A DNA stretch of 64,000 nt from Lachnospiraceae bacterium MA2020 (GCA_000746015.1 JQKK01000018.1:39214-103213); one strand, 5' to 3'. Shown: positions 50,856 through 60,597, counted from the stretch's first letter. The notes: a model not told the origin generated them from the letters alone. Program-made: numbers and translations.

Positions 50856-51422
50856 TTAAAATAAATCTTCCAAATATTCTACTATCTGTGCAAGATTTTT
50901 GATATCAGCGTCAATTGACGACGTTTCAAGAGAATGATTTGCATCGTATATCTTATAAAGATCCAAATTCAACTCTCTGCATTTATCTTCCACAAGCCTG
51001 GTATCACACCACGGATCAGCAGTACCATGAAATACTATTCCACAATGATTTCTCAAATTTTCAAAAGTGTAAGGAACCGGAGTAAAGACCACATGCTCTG
51101 CATTAACTTCATGTTCCATGTCATAATATGCAGCCACAGCAGTCCCTATGCTTTTCCCGATAAATATAATCCTATCATAGTTTGAAAAATCGACCTTCTC
51201 AAGCTGTGGACTTGTCTGGGATATTGCCAGTTCAAAAGCCTGTCTCATTCTGTCGGCATCATCTTTTATATCATTAGCCTTCTCCGGAAAAGTATAATTG
51301 ATTACGATAATGTCATAACCCTTCTGTTTTGCAATTCTCTTTGCATAGTATAAAAGCGGTCTGTCATTATTATATCCTATTCCTGGGAATAAAACCGCAA
51401 GATTGTTGTTATTATCTGTCAT
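50856..51422 (-). CDS. Alpha/beta-hydrolase-like protein (paralogue)
   Basis: A 188-residue homologue of the protein at 36266, with the same elbow GKSIGTAVAAYYD, acid HGTADPWCD and histidine DANHSLE. The two agree over the full length but differ at many positions, so the duplication is old. The start at 51422 follows GGGAAG by eight bases. It lies 53 bases upstream of the three-gene module on the same strand. Confidence 0.82.
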   Translation of the reverse strand: MTDNNNNLAVLFPGIGYNNDRPLLYYAKRIAKQKGYDIIVINYTFPEKANDIKDDADRMRQAFELAISQTSPQLEKVDFSNYDRIIFIGKSIGTAVAAYYDMEHEVNAEHVVFTPVPYTFENLRNHCGIVFHGTADPWCDTRLVEDKCRELNLDLYKIYDANHSLETSSIDADIKNLAQIVEYLEDLF

Positions 51423-51502
51423 TATGATACTTCCCAACATATATTGATAAATCGTTGATTACATTGTGCAAAACCCTTAATTAGACACAGTACATAAGTT
51501 TT

Positions 51503-52043
51503 TTATAGAAACTTTATTTGCTCAACTCTTTCCATAATCAATTGATTCCGACTACTATCAATTTTATCTCCATAGTCCAAACAATCGCGATTGACAACAA
51601 ACAATGTATAACAGTTACCTTTTCCTTTAGAACTCTTAAACTTCAAACCTTTTAGATCCGTGTTCCGCTGAATATATTTTGTAAACACCTGCATTGGCTT
51701 ATAAAAATCCTTATAATCCGCTTTAACCTGTGAAATCCGTTCCATAAATTCTTTCAAAAAGAATCAAGCACTTCTCTTTTCCTCCTGATTTATATCAAAA
51801 ATGCTTGGAAGACTATCTATATCTATGCGAGATAAATCAAGAATTCGTAACTGCTTATTACTAAAAAAGGTTCCAATAGTAGCTGGATATGAAGGAAAAT
51901 CACCGTTCCTACCAACTTCTGCCAATGCAGTATCTTTATCATCTGCTCCATAAAACATCATGTCGCTCTAATTTCTTCTGCATATTCTTTGCAAAATCCC
52001 ATACATTATCACCATATATATCAATTTGTAATTTTCTAAACAT
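51503..52043 (-). pseudogene. RES-domain toxin-like gene, decayed
   Basis: Fragments in different frames assemble into a RES-type protein: MFRKLQIDIYGDNVWDFAKN (from 52043), then after a frameshift MMFYGADDKDTALAEVGRNGDFP (from 51961), a TGA stop after QEEKRSA (51764-51766), then FFLKEFMERISQVKADY to 51503. RES toxins degrade NAD. FYGADDxxTALAEV is the characteristic core of the domain. With a frameshift and a nonsense codon it should be inactive. Confidence 0.7.
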
Positions 52044-52071
52044 CGAGAAATATTTTCAAACTATCTCATTA

Positions 52072-52551
52072 CTAGTCTTGCAGAACATTTGCCCTATAGT
52101 TTCCGTATGGATAAATCATAGCAGAAACATTCTCAAAAACAGCAACATCATCATAAATTATCGGCGCTTTATCTCCGATATTAAAATCAATGTTTCCAAT
52201 CTCTATACTTAAAGCATAGTAAATTCCATCAGCTCCTCTGACAGGTGCTTGCATCATTCCCTTGAATCTCTGTGGATTACACGGATTTGTACTCATGATG
52301 TAACGATTGCCGTCCTGAACCAGACTACTTTGCCCTTTAGTGAACACAGACAGACTGTTCTTGTTTATTGAAATTTTATGGAAGAATAAATCCTGTTCTT
52401 CTCTTGTAACCTTACGGCTACGTAGTACTTTTGCCAACTTCTTAGCCGTAGAAGAATCCAGTTTCATAAACACATCCTGCACAACAGCAGAATCATCCAA
52501 CGTAAATAGTGTTCCCATTAATTCTTTTATATGTTCAAGATCATAATTCAT
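52072..52551 (-). CDS. Hypothetical protein, 159 residues
   Basis: An alpha/beta protein (YDLEHIKELMGTLFTLDDSAVVQDV, VTREEQDLFFHKISINKN, MMQAPVRGADGIYYALSIEIG). Its start overlaps the upstream 292-residue gene by four bases (ATGA type), so they form a two-gene unit. It precedes the decayed RES gene by about 30 bases, so the original operon may have had three genes. No family recognised. Confidence 0.68.
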   Translation of the reverse strand: MNYDLEHIKELMGTLFTLDDSAVVQDVFMKLDSSTAKKLAKVLRSRKVTREEQDLFFHKISINKNSLSVFTKGQSSLVQDGNRYIMSTNPCNPQRFKGMMQAPVRGADGIYYALSIEIGNIDFNIGDKAPIIYDDVAVFENVSAMIYPYGNYRANVLQD

Positions 52552-53426
52552 ATCGTTTCCTCTTTCTTCCCCGCTCTATCCAAAAGATATCCATAAGCTC
52601 TCATGTCTCTTATGTGATACGGATTCGGCGGGATTTCTTTATCATCCATAAGTATCAAAGGCTTGCACAGATGCCCTTTTGATATGATATAATCAAAAAA
52701 GCTTCTGATGCACTTTATTTCTTCCATTACAAGATTATCAATCTGAAAATCGATTAGTCCCGCATGAATATTTTCCAAGCATTGCTCAGTCACATCTACA
52801 AGCGGACTTAAAGCAATCTCCTCTGGCTGTGAACGTAATATCTTCTTTTTATTCTCTCCGCTCTTGCAATCTTTCAGCAGCACATCACGGAATGAATATG
52901 CTTCGCTACCATTAATTCCAATGTGAATTCTATTTACAGGACTCTGAACATGAGCTGTTTGATTTCGAATAAGATCAAGTAGCTGGTACTCTAAATTATT
53001 GTCATAGGCATCACTTGTAAGAGTCCTGAACAATTGCTTGTATATCGTCACCACCCCAGGATTCTCAGTAGTTACACCAATATTCTTATAATGGGAAATC
53101 GACGTTTCCCAGTAATCTAGAAACATATCAACTTCAAGCACATAGGCACGAAACCGTCTATCTGCCGTTAAACAAGCTTCAACATTATCGTTGTTCAGTG
53201 AGGAAAGCGTATCCTTGAACTCTTGAGCTGAATCCCTTACAGTATTAATCCGATAAACATTTTCCACTAGAGGATTTAGATGATTTATAGCTAAGGCCAA
53301 GCGAGTAACATATGATGCCGACACCTCCCTCACCTCTTCAAGAATCATCTCTCGTGTTTGATGCCCGTTGATAATTGGATCACCAGTATGCGCTTTCGTT
53401 CCGTTTACACAATACAATTTTAACAT
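52548..53426 (-). CDS. Hypothetical protein with HEPN-like RNQTAH motif
   Basis: A 292-residue predominantly helical protein. Residues 154-159 read RNQTAH within LLDLIRNQTAHVQSP, matching the Rx4-6H motif of HEPN RNases including the common polar Asn after Arg, at the start of a helix. No other HEPN signature can be verified by eye. C-terminal part: EEIKCIRSFFDYIISKGHLCKP. It overlaps the 159-residue gene by four bases and lies among decayed defence genes. An RNase toxin role is an inference only. Confidence 0.65.
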   Translation of the reverse strand: MLKLYCVNGTKAHTGDPIINGHQTREMILEEVREVSASYVTRLALAINHLNPLVENVYRINTVRDSAQEFKDTLSSLNNDNVEACLTADRRFRAYVLEVDMFLDYWETSISHYKNIGVTTENPGVVTIYKQLFRTLTSDAYDNNLEYQLLDLIRNQTAHVQSPVNRIHIGINGSEAYSFRDVLLKDCKSGENKKKILRSQPEEIALSPLVDVTEQCLENIHAGLIDFQIDNLVMEEIKCIRSFFDYIISKGHLCKPLILMDDKEIPPNPYHIRDMRAYGYLLDRAGKKEETI

Positions 53427-53486
53427 AATCCTTCAGTCCTTGATTTTCACAGATTCTACTTCGTACTCCATTTCAAACTTCACTAA

Positions 53487-53984
53487 TTATGCAAATCGTA
53501 TCTGGGGCACTTTAGTTATACCATATGAGAACATATCAACTGGAACTTGTCCCATAACAGAATACATTTTACAATCAGAATCACTTTCACATAAAACTAC
53601 AATCTTATGAAAAATACTTGACATAATATTAGAGTATTTCAACAACGGATCCCCAAATGCTTCTTTTATATTTTTATTGTCAAGAATTGAAAAAGAATTA
53701 ATATCATCTTCTCGCGTTATCCGAATAATCTTGAGGCGATCTTCGCACACATCCAAAAGCCCTTTAACGATTTCCTCACTATGTGTTGAAATAAACGCTT
53801 GCTGATAATCTCCTAATGTTTGACCTATAATATGACCCATAATTCTTGCCTGTGGTGGATGCAAAAACGATTCTGGTTCATCAATTAAAAAAGTATGGTA
53901 ATAATCAAGCATTAAATACAATAATATACCCGTAAAACTTTTTATTCCATCCCCTTGGTCAGAAACTTGCTTATATGATTCCAA
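53487..53984 (-). pseudogene. OLD-like AAA ATPase, internal fragment
   Basis: A 165-residue stretch from the second half of an OLD-type ABC ATPase: SDQGDGIKSFTGILLYLM (signature-like), FLIDEPESFLHPPQA (Walker B), QAFISTHSEEIVKGLL (H-loop), then the first strand of a TOPRIM-like domain (KIVVLCESDSDCKMYSV). It stops at QIRFA shortly after. The Walker A half and most of the TOPRIM domain are missing, so it is a remnant of a defence nuclease gene. Confidence 0.78.
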
Positions 53985-54001
53985 AGTTTTAGCGCAATTA
54001 T

Positions 54002-54502
54002 TTATACTTTATTAACTAACGCAAATTCCATAAACAAATGTAAAAAATGCTTAAATCCATCGCTTTGTTCAACGTATTCAGACTTTATGACAAAATCTTC
54101 TCTACCAGCAATTATATTTAATTCTGAAAAATAGTCTGATAAAGCAAATAATACTTGTGAAGGTCCCGTTCCTATATCAAGAATATTATATCCACTTTTT
54201 TTATAGTAATTTAAACAATTTTTCTGTGCAAGATAGGATAATATAATTTGCCACCGGTGATATCTGTCCAAAAAATGCCATATAGAATATGCAATTGCTG
54301 TATTGTAGTCATGATAATCAATTTCATCACATTTTTTTATAACATTTGATAGTTCATTTATGATGTTTACCCATTGTTTTTTATCTAACGAAAAAATAAA
54401 CTTTTCATATAGCTGTTGTAATTTACAATAATCCTTATATTGAAGCTCACAAAATCTATTTTTCTTTTCTGCATTTTCAAAAATATTTAATCGCTTAGAC
54501 AC
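54002..54502 (-). pseudogene. SAM-dependent methyltransferase-like fragment
   Basis: A 166-residue frame: a helical N-terminal region (YCKLQQLYEKFIFSLDKKQW) and a likely SAM motif NILDIGTGPSQVLFALSDYF near residue 110. The fold normally needs another 100 residues or more, while this ends at FALVNKV, directly before the OLD-like fragment. A shift in sequence character near FGR/EDFVIKSEYV suggests a deletion fusion. Truncated and probably inactive. Confidence 0.55.
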
Positions 54503-54779
54503 GGTTACACCTTCCTAATATCATATTGTAACATATTCTCATTGACAAACTTATAGTTACTACAAAAACTTATGTTTTATCATGTCTGTTACTTTGAATG
54601 TTTTTGGATGTTTTTTGGAGTAAACGTCTCATATGCAGAATTTTAGCACAGAATTTTAGTCTAAAACCCCAAGGTATGACAGACGGTGGTTTATGTTTAG
54701 CTTACTAAATCCCCCCAAGTAGGTTTATATTTCAATTTCCTACTTGAGTGTAGCATATAAAAAGCAAACACTTTTTGAT

Positions 54780-56018
54780 TCACTTTTCCTGTCTCTTTCT
54801 CATGATATTTGAAGCGATAACTGCACAGGATGCATCCCCCGTAATATTAAGAGTTGTCCTTCCCATATCAAATATTCTGTCAACCCCGGCTACAAGTGCT
54901 ATACCATCTACTGGAAGACCAACTGAAGTCAGAACCATTGCAAGCATTACCATTCCTGCTCCAGGAACTCCAGCTGTACCAATTGATGCAAGTGTTGCTG
55001 TAAGTACAATAGTGATCATCTGCGCAAATGTAAGATCAATACCATAGCATGATGCTATAAATATAGCACATACGCCCTGATATATTGCTGTACCGTCCAT
55101 ATTGATAGTAGCACCAAGCGGAAGAACAAAGCTTGAGACTTCCTTTGATGCACCGAGCTTCTGGGTACACTCCATATTGAGCGGGAGTGTTCCGACTGAT
55201 GATGCGCTAGAAAATGCAAACATTATCGCCGGAAGCATCCCCCTGAAAAACCTGTAAGGACTTATGCCACCAAGTATAGAAACCGTGAAGGAATAAACGA
55301 CAACTGCATGAATAAAATAACAAATATATGCCGCAAGCAAAACTTTAGCCAATGAACCTATTACAGCTGCTCCATTTACCGCAACTACAGGTGTCAAAAG
55401 GCAAAACACACCAATAGGTGATAGTTTCAAAATAAGCTCCATGCACTTCATAAAAATGTCATTGCAGATAGTTATGCCCTCTATAGCCTTCTGAGCCTTT
55501 TCCCCAAGCAGGATAACCGAAAATCCTATCAACACTGACATCACTATGATTTGAAGCATATTAGCCTCTGTAATCGGCACAAGGAAATTTGAAGGGAATA
55601 TATTAACAAGTACATCCATTCCCGAAGTAGCCTCCGGTGCCTCATAAGTAAGACTGGCAGTCGTGAGCATAGGAAAACTACCCTTGAATAAATTAGCAAC
55701 CGCAAGACCTATAGTGATTGCAACCGTTGTAGTACAAAAATAATATACAGCAGTTATTCCACCAATTATACCAACCTTTTTTATATCCCTCATTGATACA
55801 ATACCAGACATAATTGAAAAAAGAACAATCGGCCCAACTATGAATTTTACAAGATTAAGAAAAATTGTACCAAACGGCTTGATATATGTGACAGTGAATT
55901 CAGATACTCCCTGCATGACAAGACCTGCAATAATAGCCAAGACTAGGGCAATAAAAATTTGTGCTGCAAGTGATAACTTTTTTTGTTCATACACGCCCTC
56001 CCATATACATATATTCAT
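54780..56018 (-). CDS. Dicarboxylate/amino acid:cation symporter (DAACS, GltP-like)
   Basis: A membrane symporter of the glutamate transporter family with eight helices and two re-entrant loops. Motifs seen: FAFSSASSVGTLPLNMECTQ (HP1 serine-rich tip), LPLGATINMDGTAIYQG (NMDGT) and GTAGVPGAGMVML (HP2). No good start fits the frame: ATG 56018 lacks a site, and the best site (GGGAGG) fits an ATG at 55992 in the wrong frame, one A short in an A7 run. With eight A residues the protein would start MNKKKLSLAAQ. Substrate likely glutamate, aspartate or C4-dicarboxylates. It stands alone. Confidence 0.88.
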   Translation of the reverse strand: MNICIWEGVYEQKKLSLAAQIFIALVLAIIAGLVMQGVSEFTVTYIKPFGTIFLNLVKFIVGPIVLFSIMSGIVSMRDIKKVGIIGGITAVYYFCTTTVAITIGLAVANLFKGSFPMLTTASLTYEAPEATSGMDVLVNIFPSNFLVPITEANMLQIIVMSVLIGFSVILLGEKAQKAIEGITICNDIFMKCMELILKLSPIGVFCLLTPVVAVNGAAVIGSLAKVLLAAYICYFIHAVVVYSFTVSILGGISPYRFFRGMLPAIMFAFSSASSVGTLPLNMECTQKLGASKEVSSFVLPLGATINMDGTAIYQGVCAIFIASCYGIDLTFAQMITIVLTATLASIGTAGVPGAGMVMLAMVLTSVGLPVDGIALVAGVDRIFDMGRTTLNITGDASCAVIASNIMRKRQEK

Positions 56019-56398
56019 TACGCGTATTCATAAATGCAAATAAATAATCTAACTAATAATCATTTGTCAATTAAAGAGTACCATTCACAGCACAGATTTA
56101 CAATATATTTTAAGAAGCTATATTGAACAAATCCTCCGCAGCGATTCAGAGCTTCTGCTTTCCTGTCTGAATAGTTCCAGCTTCTTCATCAGTACCTTTT
56201 CATATTATGCATCTATGGCAAATTCTTTCATGGTATGTTTCATTTTGTAGATAATAATTATATCGTCTTTCCTGTCAAGTATTAAATCTATTTGCGAGCC
56301 ATTTTATTTTCAATGTTTGGGGCTGTCAAGAGACAACCCCTATTTAATATTTTGTTTTATTTTTAATACATTTTTAAAGGTACACGGTACCATCTTTC
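56019..56398. other. Spacer with one terminator, no gene
   Basis: No open frame with a ribosome binding site is seen. The stem GGGGCTGTC / GACAACCCC at 56319-56340 lies behind the AAA_13 pseudogene and could terminate it. The rest is AT-rich sequence with short stop-broken coding-like stretches near 56120-56200. Confidence 0.5.
56319..56340 (-). terminator. Hairpin behind the AAA_13 pseudogene
   Basis: GGGGTTGTCT pairs with AGCCCC-side sequence on the minus strand around a short loop, 60 bases past the stop codon. Confidence 0.5.
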
Positions 56399-57486
56399 CT
56401 ATACAGTTTCATCATCAGTTAAATAATCGGATATGTTAAAAGGTATGAAATCTCTTTTTTCAGCCCTAATTTCAAGCTTTTGACTGGATGTACTGCTATC
56501 CAAATAGCTCTCAACTCTCTCCAAGAAACTAATATCATGACTCATAAGAATAACCTGACAATCATGATCATTCATAATATCTGCAACTTGGTGTGAAACA
56601 ATTGATTGCCTTGAATGATCCATGCTGCTTATAGGATCATCTATAACTACGATTTTGTCATTTGATGGTTTATCCGCATCAAGTATCTCAGCCAAAAAAT
56701 ACGCGAAAGCTATAGCCTTGCTTTCCCCTTCACTAAAAATAGTATCTTTCAAGCCTTCTAGTGCCTTGGGATTATATTGTTTCAACCTAATATAATACCT
56801 GTTGTTCTTCACTTCAATTTTTAAATGTGTATTAAGCTTTTTCAAAAAATCATTAACTTTATTTAGCCTGCTTTGGTTATAACAGTCGTCTATTTTGATA
56901 TTAACTTCAGCAATCTTTTCCTGATTTTTTAATAGTTTTGATGCATTCCCCTTAATAATCTCTGCATCGATCCTATATATGCCAGCTGCATCATATGAAG
57001 ATCCGCTTTAGATAAATTTGCAATTTTATCGTTTATTTCGGAAATCAATGAAACATTTTCTGCCAAAAGCTTATCTCTCTGCTTAAGCAATAATGTTCCT
57101 TCTTTCCCCATTCCAATAGTAGCGTAATTGCCCTCTAATTTTCTTGACACAAATACATGTTCATCTATGTACTGTGCATTAAATACAAACATATTATTAG
57201 GTCTCGAACTCCACTTTAGCCCTGAGAACGTATATAAATCTCCTGCGTCAGACTCTATCTCAATTTTTATATCCTTCTCATCATCTTCTCCTGCTTTCTG
57301 CAAGGTCTTACGCCTAATTATGCCATCTTCTTTTCCTTCCCTAGCCAATGAATAAAAAATATCACTCAGCGTAGACTTACCAGCCCCGTTAAACCCAAAT
57401 AACTCAACATTATTTTCCAAATTGATAGTACTAGTAAATGTCTCATATTGCCCAACGTTTTCTATGCTTTTTATTCTTTGTAACAT
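56399..57486 (-). pseudogene. AAA_13-type ATPase (RloC/PrrC-like class) with internal deletion and frameshift
   Basis: The N-terminal piece (57486 to 56929) has Walker A in VELFGFNGAGKSTLSDIFYSL; the C-terminal piece (to 56399) has FSEGESKAIAFAYFLAEIL (signature), IVVIDDPISSMDHSRQ (Walker B, D-loop) and VILMSHDISFLERV (H-loop). Family members have several hundred residues of coiled coil between these; here only about 60 remain, and the frame changes near 56990 (AGIYRIDAEIIKGNASKLL continues in the second frame). It is a remnant of a defence-type ATPase or anticodon-nuclease regulator. Confidence 0.8.
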
Positions 57487-57640
57487 TTTTCATACTCTCC
57501 TTACACGTATATTTTTTAGCCTCTTCTCAAAATCCCCAATATACCAATTATATCGCCAAAGGTGGTTATGATTAAGCTCAAATTAAAAACCAATCAATTA
57601 ACATTACTTTTCATTGTTTATTTCAAATATATTACCTTCT

Positions 57641-57931
57641 TCAAAAGCTGATATTAAGCAAAATAGTTATAACTGTTCCAACACCGGTAATTATCAGCCG
57701 TGTGTTCATAGGTGTCACATCACTAAGTTCATAGCATAGAAAAGCGACAACCAGACAGCCGATAATACTTCCCATAATCTTGGCAATAGTAAAACAGTGT
57801 TCAAGAATGAGCGTAGCAATTACAGTTACCCCATATATAATCAGACAAGTTTTTGAATCCAATCCCATGTTACGAGTAAGGAGTAAGGAATAATGGAATA
57901 AAGCCAGCACTGGCAGCATTGAGGATATCAA
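57641..57931 (-). CDS. Small membrane protein, possibly a remnant
   Basis: A 96-residue protein with three membrane segments (SMLPVLALFHYSLLLT, KTCLIIYGVTVIATLIL, IIGCLVVAFLCYEL, TGVGTVITILLNISF). The strand upstream of its start (57932-58050) also reads as hydrophobic sequence in another frame (SSSAAGALGGLASIPLALVLSAVG), so the gene may be a shortened part of a larger membrane protein. No family recognised. Confidence 0.45.
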   Translation of the reverse strand: MISSMLPVLALFHYSLLLTRNMGLDSKTCLIIYGVTVIATLILEHCFTIAKIMGSIIGCLVVAFLCYELSDVTPMNTRLIITGVGTVITILLNISF

Positions 57932-58055
57932 TCCTCATAATGAGAATCCCAACAGCTGAAAGGACCAATGCAAGCGGAATAGAAGCAAGACCTCCCAGAG
58001 CGCCGGCAGCACTGCTTGAAACACTATCTGATACGCTATCGTGTCTATTAAAGAA

Positions 58056-58089
58056 GCGTCAAGCCGGGGAACTTCCCACAGCCTGACGC
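58056..58089 (-). terminator. Terminator of the DUF5688 gene
   Basis: GCGTCAGGCTG and its near complement AGCCTTGACGC-type arm form a hairpin 34 bases after the stop codon, followed by TTCTTT on the minus strand. Confidence 0.7.
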
Positions 58090-58122
58090 CTTAAGCCTCA
58101 AACGTTTGATTTTGTTTTCTGC

Positions 58123-59202
58123 TTAGAGTGCTTCGCCACCCTTGGCCTTCGCACCCTTATTGATGGTTTCCTTCTTAGGAGCCTTGGCAACTTCTTCTTT
58201 CTTGGCTTTCAGTTCACCAAGAACGGACTTCTCACCCTTCTCCTCAACGTGTTCCTCCTCCTTTTCAGCCTGGCGTGCTACGAACTTTTCACCAAGCTCG
58301 AAGATCTTTGCCTGACTGTCATAATGGTAAACGCTGTCGGTAAGCTTATCCGCAGGAGCAACCTGAGTCGCATTGACTTCCTTTACCATCGCCTCAAGAT
58401 CCTTAAGCCCCATCTCCCCGTTATCAGGAACGATGAGGACCTCGTGGATGCTCGACGGCAAGATATAGAAGTCTCCGCCTGCTCTTTCCGCTTCCTGATC
58501 CATGAAGTTCTGATATGCAAGAACCCCGGCACCGTGTACCTTGTCGGGTACCGTTGCAACGAAGATCTTCTCATCTTCAGGAGCCACCGGGAAGATTCCC
58601 ATCATCTCAGCCTGCTCAACTCCCATCATCTCGGCCATGACTTCGCTCATGCCCTTGATCTCAACGGGTTTGATCTGCGGCGCGTTCTCCATTGCATCAG
58701 CATGAAGCTGTTCGGGAGTAACGCCCATGCTTTCAAGCAGCTGGTTGGTAACCAAGATGGATGCTCTGCCTTCATCATCGGAATTTAAGACGAAGCGGTA
58801 AACAACCGCCATATCTTCCATATTCTGATGAGGTACAGTTTCAAGCATCTCCTTATTGGCTTCCGCAGAAACAACTTCCATCGCAAGCTTCTCTTTCATC
58901 TGAGAGTAATCAGATAAGGAATCGATATCGAAGTCAGGTCTCTGGGTGATGCCGCTGTTCACAACCTCTACGGCCTTATCTACGACTTCATCGTAAGATC
59001 TGCCGTTTTCCATCGCATCGTAGAACTTATCGATCCCGATGTTCACTCCAATGTTGCTGCCCTCCGGCGTGACCGTTACAGCCTCGTAGCTTTCGTTGAG
59101 CTTGTTTACGGTGTTGACCGAAACCTTTACATCAGCGCCCTGCTCATCAAGCCTGTCCTTTAAGTCCTCTACGAACTTCTCTTTGAATGATTCATAATCC
59201 AT
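58123..59202 (-). CDS. DUF5688 family protein
   Basis: A 359-residue soluble acidic protein: MDYESFKEKFVEDLKDRLDEQGADV, NIGVNIGIDKFYDAMENGRSYDEVVDKAV, YRFVLNSDDEGRASILVTNQLLESMGV, DFYILPSSIHEVLIVPD. A lysine/glutamate-rich, probably disordered tail ends the protein (KKEEVAKAPKKETINKG). DUF5688 proteins are typical of integrative elements and plasmids of Lachnospiraceae; their role is unknown. A higher GC content than neighbouring genes fits an independent origin. Confidence 0.85.
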   Translation of the reverse strand: MDYESFKEKFVEDLKDRLDEQGADVKVSVNTVNKLNESYEAVTVTPEGSNIGVNIGIDKFYDAMENGRSYDEVVDKAVEVVNSGITQRPDFDIDSLSDYSQMKEKLAMEVVSAEANKEMLETVPHQNMEDMAVVYRFVLNSDDEGRASILVTNQLLESMGVTPEQLHADAMENAPQIKPVEIKGMSEVMAEMMGVEQAEMMGIFPVAPEDEKIFVATVPDKVHGAGVLAYQNFMDQEAERAGGDFYILPSSIHEVLIVPDNGEMGLKDLEAMVKEVNATQVAPADKLTDSVYHYDSQAKIFELGEKFVARQAEKEEEHVEEKGEKSVLGELKAKKEEVAKAPKKETINKGAKAKGGEAL

Positions 59203-59210
59203 AGTGTGTT

Positions 59211-59309
59211 TTATCCTTTCGCTTTTTGTGTCGGCTCCGGATCGTCATCCTCGGCCTTGGGTTGATGGCATGAAAAAAGCGCCAGGCTCACAACCTCTTT
59301 CGAAGTCAT
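59211..59309 (-). CDS. Possible small ORF before the DUF5688 gene
   Basis: Thirty-two codons starting MTSKEVVSLALFSCHQPKAE end eight bases before the DUF5688 start. No clear ribosome binding site is present; the frame is open further upstream to 59417. It could be a small element-encoded protein or simply leader sequence. Confidence 0.3.
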   Translation of the reverse strand: MTSKEVVSLALFSCHQPKAEDDDPEPTQKAKG

Positions 59310-59439
59310 GATCTGACGCTCATCATTGCCGGTATTCTTTTGCAAAAGAAAATGGACTCGGCGGCTCGGGTGTTTTTTGTTTTCCCGTTCGCTTTGTCCA
59401 TTGTAAATATAACACACCTATTTTGAAAAAAGAATACTC

Positions 59440-59492
59440 AAAACCTACCACTTTCCTACCAAAAACCTACCAAAAACCTACCGAAAACCTAC
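59440..59492 (+). repeat. Iteron-like direct repeats (AAAACCTACC)
   Basis: AAAACCTACC occurs at 59440, 59462 and 59473, with the variants CTTTCCTACC at 59451 and GAAAACCTAC near 59483, giving an 11-bp period over five units. They lie in the spacer between the DUF4238 and DUF5688 genes, beside an AT-rich stretch. Confidence 0.7.
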
Positions 59493-59514
59493 TTTTTCAA
59501 AATCATTTCGGAAT

Positions 59515-60564
59515 TTATCCAACATCAAAATACTCTCTGTTCTTTTGCATTAACGAAGGATAGTCTTTGCACATCTTTTCAGCAACTGAAAAATCATCAT
59601 CCTCAGCATATACACATCTATTGCACTCCTTAACTTGAATCATATTGCAACGCTCTACTATTTCCTTGCTTGCCTGTAGATAAAATCTATCTTCAAATGA
59701 TGTCTTTAGTGCGAATGCCATCCCATATGCTTCTCGATCATAAAGTGCTAAACACACTTTTCCACTAAGCGGTAAATATATTTCTATTCCCTTTGACATA
59801 ATTCCTTTATTGGCCATAATTCCAGATGGCATATTATTTAATACTACTGGACTGTCAGAGGTCCAGAAAGGAACTTTCGTATTATTGATGTATATTACCC
59901 AAATATGATTAAGAAAAGCTACTGATAAGTCAAGCGTTGCATCCATATCCAAAATCATTTCTGCATGAGGTATCTTCAAGGCTTCTTTTCCTATCGCGAA
60001 TGTTACATCACCTGGGTTGAGTTTCGATTCATCATCACATTTTTGATTGTAAATCTTCCTAAAAAGAGTCTCATATAATTTTGTGTATCCCTCTTCAATC
60101 ATATTTCTCGTTTTTCTTGTTCGAAGATACTGTACACTCAAATATATGGAAAATGCTATCTTCTGCTCTTCGCTCATACAATAACAATTTGAAATGTACC
60201 AAGGAGTTGCAGAACACGCTTTTTCTATAATCGCCTTCAACAATTGAGAATATCCACCTTCAAGTTGTTCTGCAAAAAGTTTTTCAATGTATTGTGTTTT
60301 ATCCTTATGAAGCATTTCATAATCAGCTCCAAGTTGTTTCACTATTGCTGCTCTATTTTCTTCTGATGCTTCTACAAGAATTTTATCTATATCTATATCG
60401 TAAAAATAGCGTTCCTGCGCATTATCCAATATATTTTGGTCTCTTCTTATTTGCGCTTTTACTTTATCAAATACATGTATTTTTTCCGGATTACCAGCTA
60501 TTGAAAAGTTTTTAAGATAACACTGTGGCACATAATGTTCTTTTTTGGTAATATCATCTGCCAT
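59515..60564 (-). CDS. DUF4238 domain protein
   Basis: A 349-residue protein beginning with the DUF4238 signature KKEHYVPQCYLKNFSIAG, then HVFDKVKAQIRRD, and further PFWTSDSPVVLNN and EIYLPLSGKVCLALYD. DUF4238 proteins are common in mobile and defence-rich regions and have no established activity; the HxxPxxxLKxF motif is conserved and may be catalytic or metal-binding. A good GGGAGGA site precedes the ATG. Confidence 0.87.
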   Translation of the reverse strand: MADDITKKEHYVPQCYLKNFSIAGNPEKIHVFDKVKAQIRRDQNILDNAQERYFYDIDIDKILVEASEENRAAIVKQLGADYEMLHKDKTQYIEKLFAEQLEGGYSQLLKAIIEKACSATPWYISNCYCMSEEQKIAFSIYLSVQYLRTRKTRNMIEEGYTKLYETLFRKIYNQKCDDESKLNPGDVTFAIGKEALKIPHAEMILDMDATLDLSVAFLNHIWVIYINNTKVPFWTSDSPVVLNNMPSGIMANKGIMSKGIEIYLPLSGKVCLALYDREAYGMAFALKTSFEDRFYLQASKEIVERCNMIQVKECNRCVYAEDDDFSVAEKMCKDYPSLMQKNREYFDVG

Positions 60565-60597
60565 GTTTTTATTCCTCCCTCTTCACATACGTCAGTT

